Positions 35,817-43,657 of a DNA stretch of 64,000 nt are shown one piece after another. The notes below the pieces were generated by a model. It ran no database searches, was not told the origin of the DNA, and worked only from the letters and a program-made list of their open reading frames with translations. Source of the DNA: Hoeflea sp. 108 (lineage in GTDB: Bacteria; Pseudomonadota; Alphaproteobacteria; Rhizobiales; Rhizobiaceae); contig NZ_KB890024.1 of the NCBI RefSeq assembly GCF_000372965.1, positions 3,102,839 through 3,166,838 of the forward strand. Direction: 5' to 3'. Every line of letters starts with the position of its first letter. Position 1 is the stretch's first letter. The position numbers and the translations under genes are program-made.

Positions 35817-35843
35817 AGCCCTTCCCCAACAAGGGAAAAGGCT
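35817..35843 (-). terminator. Hairpin, possible weak terminator or attenuator
   Basis: On the minus strand AGCCTTTTCCC pairs with GGGAAGGGCT (one bulge) around TTGTTG, followed by TTTCT. It lies 30-55 bases beyond the amidohydrolase stop codon and upstream of the dihydropyrimidinase start, inside the presumed operon, so it may lower downstream expression. Confidence 0.4.
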
Positions 35844-35871
35844 GCCGGCGCGGCAATGTCGGTCGAAAAAC

Positions 35872-37122
35872 TCACTCGACGATCTCCGCCGTCTCGACCA
35901 CGGCATGGAACAGCACGTCGCAGCCGGCGGCGGCCCATTCCGGATAGATCTCCTCGGCTTCGTTGTGGCTCAAGCCGTCGACGCATGGACAAAACACCAT
36001 TGCCGTCGGCGCCACGCGGTTGATCCAGCAGGCATCGTGGCCGGCGCCCGAGACGATGTCGCGGTGGCTGTAGCCGAGCCGTTCGGCGGCATCACGCACG
36101 GCCTTGACGCAATCCTTGTCGAAGGCGACCGGATCGAAATGGCCGACCTGCTCGATCTCGTAGGAGATATCCAGCGCCTCGCAGATGGTGGCGATGCCCT
36201 CGCGGATGCGCGCATCCATCGTGTCCAGCACCTCCTTCTCCGGCGAGCGGATATCGATGGTGAAGACGGTGCGGCCGGCGATGATATTGCGCGAGTTCGG
36301 ATAGACCTCCATGTGGCCGACAGCGCCAACGGCATCGGGCTGGTAGTCCATGGCGATCTCGTGCACCAGTTCGGTCACCCTGGCCATGCCGAGGCCGGCG
36401 TTACGGCGCTTGGGCATCGGCGTCGAGCCGGTGTGGCTCTCGCGGCCGGTCAGCGTCACCTGCAGCCACTTCAGGCCCTGGCCGTGGGTGACCACGCCGA
36501 TCTCGATGTCCTCGTCCTCGAGGATCGGCCCCTGCTCGATATGCAGCTCGAAGAAGGCCTTCATCTTGCGGGCTCCGACCTTCTCGGTGCCCTTCCAGCC
36601 GATGCGCGCCAGCTCGTCGCCGAACAGCTTGCCATGCGCGTCCTTGCGCTCATAGGCCCAGTCCTGGCCGAGCACGCCGGCAAACACGCCCGACGCCAGC
36701 ATGGCCGGCGCAAAGCGGGTGCCTTCCTCGTTGGTCCAGTTGGTCACCACGATCGGATGCCTGGTCTTGATGCCCAGGTCGTTGAGGCTGCGGATCACTT
36801 CGAGGCCACCGAGCACGCCCAGCACGCCATCGAACTTGCCGCCCGTCGGCTGCGTGTCGAGATGGCTGCCGACATAGACTGGCAACGCCTCGGGATCGGT
36901 GCCCTCGCGGCGGGCAAACATGGTGCCCATCTCGTCGACGCCCATGTCGAGCCCGGCTTCGTCGCACCACTTCTTGAAAAGATGACGGCCCTCGCCGTCC
37001 TCATCGGTCAGCGTCTGGCGATTGTTGCCGCCGGCGATGCCGGGGCCGATCTTCGCCATTTCCATCAGCGAATCCCACAAACGGTCTGAATTGATTCGCA
37101 GATTTTCGCCTGGGGCGGCCAT
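35872..37122 (-). CDS. Zn-dependent amidohydrolase, N-carbamoyl-beta-alanine amidohydrolase/allantoate family
   Basis: 416 residues of the M20/M28 HyuC-type family. VGSHLDTQPTGGKFDGVLG, NWTNEEGTRF, FFELHIEQGPILE and SGAGHDACW provide the dinuclear metal ligands and catalytic Glu; RNIIAGRTVF and GLSHNEAEE complete the signature. It would release beta-alanine (or 3-aminoisobutyrate), CO2 and ammonia from the N-carbamoyl product of dihydropyrimidinase. The allantoate amidohydrolase alternative is less likely in this context. Cytoplasmic. Located between the transaminase and dihydropyrimidinase genes on the same strand. Confidence 0.92.
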   Translation of the reverse strand: MAAPGENLRINSDRLWDSLMEMAKIGPGIAGGNNRQTLTDEDGEGRHLFKKWCDEAGLDMGVDEMGTMFARREGTDPEALPVYVGSHLDTQPTGGKFDGVLGVLGGLEVIRSLNDLGIKTRHPIVVTNWTNEEGTRFAPAMLASGVFAGVLGQDWAYERKDAHGKLFGDELARIGWKGTEKVGARKMKAFFELHIEQGPILEDEDIEIGVVTHGQGLKWLQVTLTGRESHTGSTPMPKRRNAGLGMARVTELVHEIAMDYQPDAVGAVGHMEVYPNSRNIIAGRTVFTIDIRSPEKEVLDTMDARIREGIATICEALDISYEIEQVGHFDPVAFDKDCVKAVRDAAERLGYSHRDIVSGAGHDACWINRVAPTAMVFCPCVDGLSHNEAEEIYPEWAAAGCDVLFHAVVETAEIVE

Positions 37123-37290
37123 GGTGACGTCCTCTCATTCTCTTGTTCTGCCCGGAAATCCCAGCGGTTCCCGGCGCTGGCTTTCCGTTGTCAGGCTTTC
37201 GCCCGAAGCCCCGCCCGCAAGGAGCGGAACTCCTGTCCTTGTCGGAGCAAGACCCTGATGACGGCGCCATCAGGGTCCGGGCTCCATGCG

Positions 37291-37315
37291 CCGCGCGCCC
37301 ACCAGGGGCGCGCGG
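37291..37315. repeat. Perfect 10 bp GC-only hairpin
   Basis: CCGCGCGCCC and GGGCGCGCGG around ACCAG, in the 200-base gap between the transaminase stop and the amidohydrolase start. No T-run follows on the minus strand, so it looks like an RNA-stabilising or processing structure rather than a full terminator. Confidence 0.6.
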
Positions 37316-37322
37316 GCAAAAA

Positions 37323-38651
37323 TCAGTCGATCATCCTTAGCACTTCGCGGACATGATCGATCAGCTCGTTGATCTGGCCCTTGGTGATGATGAGCGGCGG
37401 CGACAGCGCGATGATGTCGCCGGTGGTGCGGATCAGCGCGCCGCGCTCGAACGCCTTCACAAAGGCCGAGAAGGCACGCTTGGTCGGAGCGCCGGCAATC
37501 GGCTGAAGCTCGATCGCCCCGATCAGGCCGATGTTGCGGATGTCGATGACATGCGGCTCGCCCTTCAGCGAATGCAGCGCCTCTTCCCAGTAGGGTGCAA
37601 GTTCGGCGCCGCGGGTGAGAAGCCCCTCTTCCTTGTAGGTGTCGAGGGTCGCAAGTGCCGCGGCCGAGGCGATCGGGTTGCCCGAATAGGTGTAGCCGTG
37701 GAAGAACTCGATGAGATGCTCCGGGCCAGTCATGAAGGCGTCGTGGATTTCCTTCTTCACGAACACCGCGCCCATCGGGATCACGCCGTTCGACACGCCC
37801 TTGGCAGTGGTGATGATGTCGGGGACGACGCCGAAATAGTCGGCCGCAAACGGCGTGCCGAGACGGCCGAAACCAGTGATGACCTCGTCGAAGATCAACA
37901 GGATGCCGTGCTTGGTGCAGATGTCGCGCAGGCGCTGCAGATAGCCCTTCGGCGGGATCAGCACGCCGGTGGAGCCGGCGACCGGCTCGACGATGACGGC
38001 AGCGATGGTCGAGGCGTCATGCAGGGTGACGATGCGCTCCAGCTCGTCGGCCAGCTCGACGCCATATTCCGGCTCGCCCTTGGTGAAGGCGTTCTTGGCC
38101 GGCAGGTGGGTATGCGGCATGTGGTCGACGCCGCCCAGAAGCGTGCCGAACATCTTGCGGTTGGTGACGATGCCGCCGACCGAGATGCCGCCGAAATTGA
38201 CGCCGTGATAGCCGCGCTCGCGGCCGATGAGGCGGGTGCGCGCGCCCTCGCCCTTCACGCGCTGGTAGGCGATCGCCATCTTCAGCGCGGTGTCGACCGA
38301 TTCCGAACCGGAATTGGTGAAGAACACATGGTCCATGCCTTCGGGCGCGATGTCGACGAGGCGGTTGGCCAGTTCGAAGACGATCGGATGCCCCATCTGG
38401 AAGGCCGGCGCATAGTCGAGCTCTGCGGCCTGCTTCTGGATCGCTTCGGTGATCTTGGGCCGGCAGTGGCCGGCATTGACGCACCACAGGCCTGCGGTGC
38501 CGTCGAGGATTTTGCGTCCGTCGCTGGACGTGTAGTGCATGTCCTTGGCGGCGACCATCATGCGTGGCGCCTGCTTGAACTGCCGGTTCGAGGTGAACGG
38601 CATCCAGAATGCACTGAGATCGTTAGGCGTGACTTTCAGCCTGTCGGACAT
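37323..38651 (-). CDS. Class III aminotransferase, omega-amino acid (beta-alanine):pyruvate type
   Basis: 442 residues from ATG 38651 with AGGGAG upstream. LIFDEVITGFGRLG is the PLP-ring segment and ITTAKGVSNG contains the Schiff-base Lys; FFTNSGSESVDTALKMA and YHGVNFGGISVGG are family motifs. FWMPFTSNRQFKQAPRMM is typical of beta-alanine:pyruvate transaminases. It would convert beta-alanine or 3-aminoisobutyrate to the semialdehyde, the last nitrogen-releasing step of pyrimidine degradation. First gene of the long operon; a RutR-like site lies 78 bases upstream of its start. Confidence 0.92.
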   Translation of the reverse strand: MSDRLKVTPNDLSAFWMPFTSNRQFKQAPRMMVAAKDMHYTSSDGRKILDGTAGLWCVNAGHCRPKITEAIQKQAAELDYAPAFQMGHPIVFELANRLVDIAPEGMDHVFFTNSGSESVDTALKMAIAYQRVKGEGARTRLIGRERGYHGVNFGGISVGGIVTNRKMFGTLLGGVDHMPHTHLPAKNAFTKGEPEYGVELADELERIVTLHDASTIAAVIVEPVAGSTGVLIPPKGYLQRLRDICTKHGILLIFDEVITGFGRLGTPFAADYFGVVPDIITTAKGVSNGVIPMGAVFVKKEIHDAFMTGPEHLIEFFHGYTYSGNPIASAAALATLDTYKEEGLLTRGAELAPYWEEALHSLKGEPHVIDIRNIGLIGAIELQPIAGAPTKRAFSAFVKAFERGALIRTTGDIIALSPPLIITKGQINELIDHVREVLRMID

Positions 38652-38728
38652 GGACCAAGCTCCCTTTCTTCCCCTGTTAGGTTTGGCCAACGCTTGGTCT
38701 TTGGCGCGCTTTCGTGCTACGCAATTTT

Positions 38729-38744
38729 TTGACCGATTGGACAA
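38729..38744. promoter_or_regulatory. RutR-type operator upstream of the transaminase and rutR
   Basis: TTGACCGATTGGACAA is a near-perfect inverted repeat (arms TTGACC and GGACAA, one mismatch), matching the RutR consensus TTGACCA-n-TGGTCAA known from E. coli. It sits between two divergent genes, 78 bases from the transaminase start and 146 bases before rutR. A weaker candidate (TTGGCCA ... TTGGTCT) lies at 38683-38700. Confidence 0.65.
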
Positions 38745-38889
38745 ACGTTAGCACCGCCGCATCGGCGGTCAAGGGATTACTATCGGAAATGAAGCGTCCG
38801 GGGCGCGCTCCACAGGTCGGCAAGAACTGGTCCAGCGGATTGGTCCAGATCGCTCCGGTTTTCCTCCCCCAACACGAAATGTGGTGACC

Positions 38890-39525
38890 ATGGAAGGCTC
38901 GACACCCCGCGGCCGCACCCGCATCCAGCAGGAGAAGCGAGAAGTCATTCTCGAAGCGGCACTCGAGGTGTTCTCGGCCAACGGCTTCCGCGGCTCGACC
39001 ATCGACCAGATCGCCGAGGCGGCGGGCATGTCGAAACCCAATCTGCTCTATTATTTCCGCCGCAAGGAAGACATCCACGAAACGCTGATGCACCGGCTGC
39101 TGGAAACCTGGCTGGCGCCGCTGAAGGAGTTCGACAACATCGGCGACCCGATGACCGAGCTCAGGAGCTACATCAGGCGCAAGCTCGAAATGGCGCGCGA
39201 CTATCCGCGCGAAAGCCGCCTCTTCGCCAACGAGATCCTGCAGGGTGCGCCGCGCATCATGCCGATGCTCGAAGGCGAACTGAAGGAACTGGTCGACGAA
39301 AAGGTCGAGGTCATCAAGGGGTGGATGCGGGCGGGCAAGATTGCCAGGACCGACCCCTGGCACCTGATCTTCGCCATCTGGGCGACGACCCAGCACTATG
39401 CCGACTTCGACGTCCAGGTCCGCGCCGTGCTTGGCCCGAACCGCGGCGGCGACGGCCGCTTCGAGGATGCAGCCCGATTTCTCGAACAGCTGTTCCTCGA
39501 GGGCCTCAGACCCAAGGGCGACTGA
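38890..39525 (+). CDS. rutR: RutR, TetR-family regulator of pyrimidine metabolism
   Basis: 211 residues. The N-terminal TetR helix-turn-helix (about 20-65) contains GSTIDQIAEAAGMSKPNLLYYFRRKEDIHETLM. LLYYF, WLAPLKEF, LFANEILQGAPRI, LVDEKVEVIKGW and PWHLIFAIWATTQHYADFDVQV align well with E. coli RutR, which senses uracil/thymine. Divergent from the transaminase gene with an operator-like site between. The regulator would be released by pyrimidines and derepress the catabolic genes. An in-frame GTG at 38881 is an alternative start. Confidence 0.9.
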   Translation: MEGSTPRGRTRIQQEKREVILEAALEVFSANGFRGSTIDQIAEAAGMSKPNLLYYFRRKEDIHETLMHRLLETWLAPLKEFDNIGDPMTELRSYIRRKLEMARDYPRESRLFANEILQGAPRIMPMLEGELKELVDEKVEVIKGWMRAGKIARTDPWHLIFAIWATTQHYADFDVQVRAVLGPNRGGDGRFEDAARFLEQLFLEGLRPKGD

Positions 39526-39560
39526 CCGCGCCGGGCGGCCAGCCCCCTGCTTTCTGCCCG

Positions 39561-40352
39561 CTACGGCCTTGGCGCCATGAATTCGTCGCGCGAGAGCCTG
39601 CCGTCGGCATCGCGATCGAAGGCAGCGATCACGGCGGGACGATCGCCGTCGCCGCCGACTTCCCGGGCCGACAGGAAACCATCCTTGTCGGCATCGACCG
39701 CGGCAAAGGCCCTGTCGACAAGAGCGCGGTGATGCGCTTCGAACTCGCTGAAATTCAGCCGGCCGTCGCCGTCGAGGTCCATCTTCCCGAATTCGCCGGC
39801 GCGATCCTGTTTCGGCCCCTCGCCTGCGGGCACGCGCACCGACAGAGCCACCGGCTTGCTGCCCGCTTCGGGGGCAACGCGCATGACGAACATCAGGCCG
39901 GGCTCGGCCTTGTCGGGCTTCGGCTCGGCCGGAGGCTCGGCTGCGGCGGTTGCGCCGCGCGCGAACTTGCTGATCAGCTTGCCGCCGAACTCGTCGGGGC
40001 TGAGCGCGCCATTGCCGTCGGCGTCCAGCTGCTTGAACGCGGCCTGCAGGTCGGGCAGCGCGGTTGCCGGCGACACGGCGAGGCCGACGCCGCCGACCGC
40101 GACGAGCGTGGCGAAAAGGGCCATCGAGGGCCGTGCGTAGAGGCGAAGTCTGGTCATGTTTCTTTCCCATGCTGTCGGGCCCGATGCGGGCTGGGTTGGA
40201 CATGCCGCTTCGGCCAGATAGGCGTCGATGAAACTGCGCACGACCTCGCTGGCCGGCTTCCCCTCGGCCCGGCTGCGGGCCATCAGAGCCTGCTTGGTCT
40301 CATGAGGAATCCGGATTTCCAGCGTTTCGCTTTTCTTGGGGGCTCGGGTCAT
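39561..40352 (-). CDS. EF-hand protein with N-terminal ribbon-helix-helix-like domain and one membrane segment
   Basis: 263 residues. Residues 8-50 (SETLEIRIPHETKQALM then GKPASEVVRSFIDAYL) have the beta-strand/helix/helix pattern of a ribbon-helix-helix domain. Residues about 77-97 are one hydrophobic helix. Four canonical EF-hand loops follow: DADGNGALSPDE (110-121), DLDGDGRLNFSE (192-203), DADKDGFLSARE (220-231) and DRDADGRLSRDE (246-257). The predicted topology is cytoplasmic RHH and periplasmic calcium-binding part. An internal ATG at 40157 could start a secreted short form in which the helix is a signal peptide. ATG 40352 or 40364 begins the long form. Confidence 0.8.
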   Translation of the reverse strand: MTRAPKKSETLEIRIPHETKQALMARSRAEGKPASEVVRSFIDAYLAEAACPTQPASGPTAWERNMTRLRLYARPSMALFATLVAVGGVGLAVSPATALPDLQAAFKQLDADGNGALSPDEFGGKLISKFARGATAAAEPPAEPKPDKAEPGLMFVMRVAPEAGSKPVALSVRVPAGEGPKQDRAGEFGKMDLDGDGRLNFSEFEAHHRALVDRAFAAVDADKDGFLSAREVGGDGDRPAVIAAFDRDADGRLSRDEFMAPRP

Positions 40353-40596
40353 GGCGCATCTCATCTTCGCCGTCGGCTTGGCGGCCCGCCGATCAGGACA
40401 GGCCGCAGCATTCATTGAAACACCAGAGGCGTCCCGATGCAGGCGTTTTCGTGTCCGGACAGACTGATTTCATCTCGTTTGAAGACACGACCGCTGTGCG
40501 AACACCGTCCACGGAAGCAGAAGAAAGTTCTTTGATCAGAGCAACTTGGCAGGCAAGGCTGAATCAACATCTTCGCCGCCGACTGCACCAGCCACC
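40353..40596. other. Intergenic region without a supported gene
   Basis: Between the EF-hand gene start and the DoxX fragment. Possible frames here have no family resemblance and no ribosome site that I would defend. It probably contains the EF-hand gene promoter, not identifiable by eye. Confidence 0.4.
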
Positions 40597-40655
40597 CGCT
40601 GCGATCACCGGCGGAAGCCCACCAGCGCCACGTTGCTGACGTCACCGTTGATTCG
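40597..40655 (-). pseudogene. Fragment of a second DoxX-family gene (3' end only)
   Basis: This stretch matches the 3' end of the intact DoxX gene (41243-41306) over about 60 bases with a few substitutions and small deletions. In the minus frame it reads INGDVSNVALVGFRR-stop against INGVVSNVALAGSFL in the intact gene. The similarity stops at 40655, next to the hypothetical gene lying between the two copies. Confidence 0.65.
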
Positions 40656-40672
40656 AGATGTCGCTTCGTCCG

Positions 40673-41164
40673 TCACCTTCGGGAGAACCAATTCAAGGCT
40701 CGACCGAGAGGTCCTGGCATTCTGAGTTGAGGGGAATTGGATGACCGCGTTCCGCCATATCTTTCGAATGCCCAGTTGCCAGCCACAATCTCGAGCGTGT
40801 CATCCCGAAAGTAAAACAGGAACTGGCGCGAGTTCGGCGCGTCCGGCGAGATTGTTTCCCAATCGCCGGCCCTGACTGGCCTGGCATCGCCACTCACCTC
40901 ATAGAATTCGCCCCATTCGGGCGCGGCCCCGCTGAACAATCCCTCTCCCGCGAACCATGCGTGATCGTTCGTGCTGTCCCAGCGCCAACGACTGCAGCTT
41001 CCAAAGGCCAGGACGCCAATTTCTCCGGCGCGGGCATCATAGGCCCAATGGTTCAGCAAAAATTCTATTCGGACCGTGTCGCCTTCGACAGATAGCTCGA
41101 CGCAGGGAGCATTTGGGTCCGCGTTCCAGTCAAGGTTCAGATGCTTGAAGGTCAGTCCCACCAT
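40673..41164 (-). CDS. Hypothetical protein
   Basis: 163 residues, rich in Trp and acidic residues (for example LNLDWNADPNAP, SRWRWDSTNDHAWF, GEFYEVSGD). It has beta-like segments and no signal peptide or membrane helix. I recognise no family; the pattern of a whole short ORF between a DoxX fragment and an intact DoxX gene suggests insertion or duplication. The gene is visibly less GC-rich than its neighbours by eye, consistent with transfer. Some similarly sized proteins in rhizobia are immunity-like, but nothing here proves that. Confidence 0.6.
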   Translation of the reverse strand: MVGLTFKHLNLDWNADPNAPCVELSVEGDTVRIEFLLNHWAYDARAGEIGVLAFGSCSRWRWDSTNDHAWFAGEGLFSGAAPEWGEFYEVSGDARPVRAGDWETISPDAPNSRQFLFYFRDDTLEIVAGNWAFERYGGTRSSNSPQLRMPGPLGRALNWFSRR

Positions 41165-41234
41165 AAGAGATTGGTATTCGAAACATAGCGAGGCTGCCAG
41201 CCCGCCGAGCTATAGTTTCTCATCTCCTCGATTT

Positions 41235-41612
41235 TTAGTTTCCCGCTGCGATCACCAGGAGAAAACTGCCCGCCAGCGCAACATTGCTGACCACGCCGTT
41301 GATTCGCTGGGCGCGATCCGCCCCCTGGTGATCCCAGAAATTGTTGAACATCAGCGTTCCGGCGATCAGGAAGACGATCAGGGCCGACGCCGCATAGACC
41401 GCATGAAAGCCGGCCGCCAGCATCAGTCCGGCAACGATCTGCAGCACGATGCCGGCCCACAGCACTAATCGAGCCTGCGGCACACCGCGCGCCGTCATCA
41501 TTCCCGACAGAAGCCTTGAGTTGGCGATGTTGCGCAGGCCGGCAAAGACGAAGGCGCCGCCGAGCAGGAGGCGGCCGACGACAGCCAGCGCCAAAATATC
41601 ACTTTCGAACAT
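41235..41612 (-). CDS. DoxX family membrane protein
   Basis: 125 residues from ATG 41612, which has AAGGAG eight bases before it. Four hydrophobic helices: LALAVVGRLLLGGAFVFAGLRN is the first and contains the DoxX G-x-x-F-x-x-x-G-x-x-N pattern; VLWAGIVLQIVAGLMLAAG and ASALIVFLIAGTLMFNNFWDH follow. DoxX proteins take part in redox control or quinone-linked reactions in the inner membrane. It follows the CMD and Rrf2 genes on the same strand, a set that looks redox-linked. Confidence 0.88.
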   Translation of the reverse strand: MFESDILALAVVGRLLLGGAFVFAGLRNIANSRLLSGMMTARGVPQARLVLWAGIVLQIVAGLMLAAGFHAVYAASALIVFLIAGTLMFNNFWDHQGADRAQRINGVVSNVALAGSFLLVIAAGN

Positions 41613-41681
41613 GACAGCTCCTTGTGCGGCCGCCATCGGCGACCGCTGAAAATGACTCTGATGTTGGGCGAATTGCTGAGG

Positions 41682-42140
41682 TCAGGCGGCCTTGGCGGCC
41701 GCGACGGGGTGCAGGGCGTGGAAAGCCACGCACAGCCGGTTCCAGGTGTTGATCATGCCGACCGCCAGCGTGAGCTTGACCAGCTCTTCGGCCGAGAAAT
41801 GCTTGAGCGCTTCCGCATAAAGCTCGGCCGGCACGCCGGCGTCGGCGATGTTGGTCACCGTCTCGGTCCAGGCAAAGGCCATGCGCTCGCGGTCGCTGAA
41901 CAGCGGCGATTCCTTCCAGGCAGCGACCAGCCACAGGCGCTGTTCAGTCTCGCCATCCTGCTTGGCCTCGCGGTTGTGCATGTCGACGCAATAGGAGCAG
42001 CCGTTGATCTGCGACGCCCTGAGCTTGATCAGGTGAAGCAGGCCGTGTTCCAGCCCGCATTCGTTGATTGCCGTGTTCAGCGCCACCACCTGCTTCATCA
42101 GTTCAGGCGCGGCGGCGAAGAAATTGAGCCTCTGCTTCAT
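41682..42140 (-). CDS. Carboxymuconolactone decarboxylase (AhpD-like) family protein
   Basis: 152 residues from ATG 42140, five bases after the Rrf2 stop codon. LHLIKLRASQINGCSYCVDMHNREA carries the CxxC pair (Cys48, Cys51) and nearby His55 of AhpD-like proteins that act as thiol reductases or peroxidases; the rest is helical (ERMAFAWTETVTNIADAGVP). A role in detoxifying peroxides or quinones is inferred from the family. Co-transcribed with the Rrf2 regulator; DoxX lies 69 bases downstream and is probably in the same operon. Confidence 0.88.
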   Translation of the reverse strand: MKQRLNFFAAAPELMKQVVALNTAINECGLEHGLLHLIKLRASQINGCSYCVDMHNREAKQDGETEQRLWLVAAWKESPLFSDRERMAFAWTETVTNIADAGVPAELYAEALKHFSAEELVKLTLAVGMINTWNRLCVAFHALHPVAAAKAA

Positions 42141-42144
42141 GGTA

Positions 42145-42669
42145 TCATCCTCTTGCTTGTGTCTTGGGTCGGGTATTCTGCGGCCGCTGGTTCGACGCGA
42201 CGAAGGCGCAGCTGGCGGCGACGATGCGCTGGTCGGTGTTGGCGGTGAAGTCGGCGACGATATCGGAGAGCCGCGTCTCGCCGAGTGCTGTGCGATAGGC
42301 GCGCTCGGCCTTGAGCATGGCGACATTGATGCCGCAGGGTTTTACATAGGCCGCAGGCTCGAGTGCGTAGTTGCCCTTCTGCCTGATCTCGCCGCAGCGA
42401 AATGCCGGTTCCCTGCCCTCGATCGCCAACACGATGTCGAGCAGCGTGATCCTGTCGGCCGACCGGGCCAGCCGGTAGCCGCCATTGGGGCCCGGCACCG
42501 ACTCCAGCACCTTCGCCGCCGTCAGCGCCTTGAGATGCTTGAGCAGATAGCTCGGCGACAGGCCGAAAGCCTCCGCCATGGCATTGCCCGGCAGGGTGCC
42601 GTCGCCGTCGACGCCAGCCAGCATCGCCGCGCAATGGATCGCCGCCTCCACGCCGTCACCAAGCTTCAT
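42145..42669 (-). CDS. Rrf2-family transcriptional regulator
   Basis: 174 residues from ATG 42669 with a perfect AAGGAGGT seven bases upstream. The winged helix (about 1-85) includes LPGNAMAEAFGLSPSYLLKHLKALTAAKVLESVPGPNGGYRL, the Rrf2 recognition helix and wing. Two Cys (Cys92 and Cys112) lie in the region that binds an iron-sulfur cluster or reacts with oxidants in this family. It probably controls itself and the downstream CMD and DoxX genes through the inverted repeat 35 bases upstream of its start. The signal (quinones, oxidants, NO) is unknown. Confidence 0.88.
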   Translation of the reverse strand: MKLGDGVEAAIHCAAMLAGVDGDGTLPGNAMAEAFGLSPSYLLKHLKALTAAKVLESVPGPNGGYRLARSADRITLLDIVLAIEGREPAFRCGEIRQKGNYALEPAAYVKPCGINVAMLKAERAYRTALGETRLSDIVADFTANTDQRIVAASCAFVASNQRPQNTRPKTQARG

Positions 42670-42703
42670 CGCCACCTCCTTAATCGTGGATAATTCATAT
42701 CGT

Positions 42704-42718
42704 GGATAAATTTTATCC
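42704..42718. promoter_or_regulatory. Operator of the Rrf2 regulator
   Basis: GGATAA-ATT-TTATCC is a perfect inverted repeat with a three-base centre. ATCGTGGATAA is repeated directly at 42683-42693 and 42699-42709, 16 bases apart, giving two half-sites on one face of the helix. Position just upstream of the Rrf2 gene suggests autoregulation. Confidence 0.65.
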
Positions 42719-42760
42719 GCAATAGGCCCATGTGAAAATCTTGAAAGAACGACCGGATGC

Positions 42761-43168
42761 TCAGTCCTTCGGCAGCTGTTCGATGGTGAAGATGCCGTCG
42801 ATGTCCTGCATGGCGACATAGGTAACGTCTGGCACTTCGAAGCGCAGGCGCATCTGCCTGACGGCATCGACAAGATCGATCGCCCAGCCCTCTTTGAGGC
42901 GCCAGGCGGCGATGTCGTCCATGACAGGGAAAACCTTGGCGCAGGCCGGATCGACCTCGATCTGCATGCCGCCGATGGTCATGTCGCGCTTGAGCACGAC
43001 GTCGCAGCGCTTGTCGCCGCTCTCGTCGCGGATTTCCCATTTGCCGAGAAAGTCCTCGACCTCGGCCTTGTCGAGCGTATCGAGGTCCAGTGACTTGAGA
43101 TCGTCGGCCAGAGCCGCGCCGGTCAGCAGGCCTGCCGCGACCAGAATTCCCGCCCCCATCAGACGCAT
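42761..43168 (-). CDS. Inh/AprI-like protease inhibitor domain protein, secreted
   Basis: 135 residues from ATG 43168, which has GGAGG upstream. A signal peptide ends near ALA-DD (residue 21). The rest (FLGKWEIRDESGDKRCDVVL then GGMQIEVDPACAKVFPVMDDIAAWRL) matches the beta-barrel of the Inh/AprI metalloprotease inhibitor and Omp19 family, with the conserved Cys pair likely to form a disulfide in the periplasm. Activity as an inhibitor is not shown. It precedes the Rrf2 gene on the same strand, 91 bases apart, across the operator. Confidence 0.78.
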   Translation of the reverse strand: MRLMGAGILVAAGLLTGAALADDLKSLDLDTLDKAEVEDFLGKWEIRDESGDKRCDVVLKRDMTIGGMQIEVDPACAKVFPVMDDIAAWRLKEGWAIDLVDAVRQMRLRFEVPDVTYVAMQDIDGIFTIEQLPKD

Positions 43169-43260
43169 TCCAGGCCCTCCCGCCTCACAGCCGGACGATA
43201 TCGGCATGCGTGCGCCTTTGTCGAGATTGTCGGGCTGGCCGGGATCGGCCCTCGAGACGA

Positions 43261-43647
43261 TCAGCCGGGATCGGGCGCACCTTGCGCCGGCGTCACGTGG
43301 CTGAGAACGCAGGTCCAGCCCATATCGTGACGGACGAAGACGTCGGTGGTCCATTCGTCGGCAGAGAACCGCCGGCCGCGAAAGTGGCCGCTGTTGATCA
43401 CCCGCGCCGTGCAGACCGCCATCGTGCCATGGATCGCCACCCTGGGCTCGCCGACGCTGCGCATCATGTCGTGAGTGAGGTCGCCGGAGGCCACCTGCGC
43501 GAGAAAATCCGCCTTCGCGGTCGCGCCGTCGGGGCCGACGATGATCCAATCGTCGGCCATGAAGCCGCCAATGGCGACAGCGTCGTTGGAGACGATCGCA
43601 CCCGCCCAGGCAAGAGCGAGTTCAACGATCTCGCTCCTGTCGCCCAT
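43261..43647 (-). CDS. SnoaL/DUF4440-like NTF2-fold protein
   Basis: 128 residues from ATG 43647 with AGGGAGC upstream, 10 bases after the preA stop codon. IVELALAWAGAIVSNDAVAIGGFMADDWIIVGPDGATAKADFLAQVASG is the N-terminal helix pair and strand of the DUF4440 cone-shaped fold. Such proteins can be small enzymes, binding modules or calcium/calmodulin kinase II association domain relatives. Co-transcription with preT-preA is very likely; a role in pyrimidine handling is possible but not shown. Confidence 0.8.
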   Translation of the reverse strand: MGDRSEIVELALAWAGAIVSNDAVAIGGFMADDWIIVGPDGATAKADFLAQVASGDLTHDMMRSVGEPRVAIHGTMAVCTARVINSGHFRGRRFSADEWTTDVFVRHDMGWTCVLSHVTPAQGAPDPG

Positions 43648-43657
43648 GGCTCGCTCC

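Noticed and set aside
40412..40645. 77-codon minus-strand frame between the EF-hand gene and the DoxX fragment
   Set aside because: Overlaps the DoxX fragment in another frame, has low-complexity composition and no start signal.
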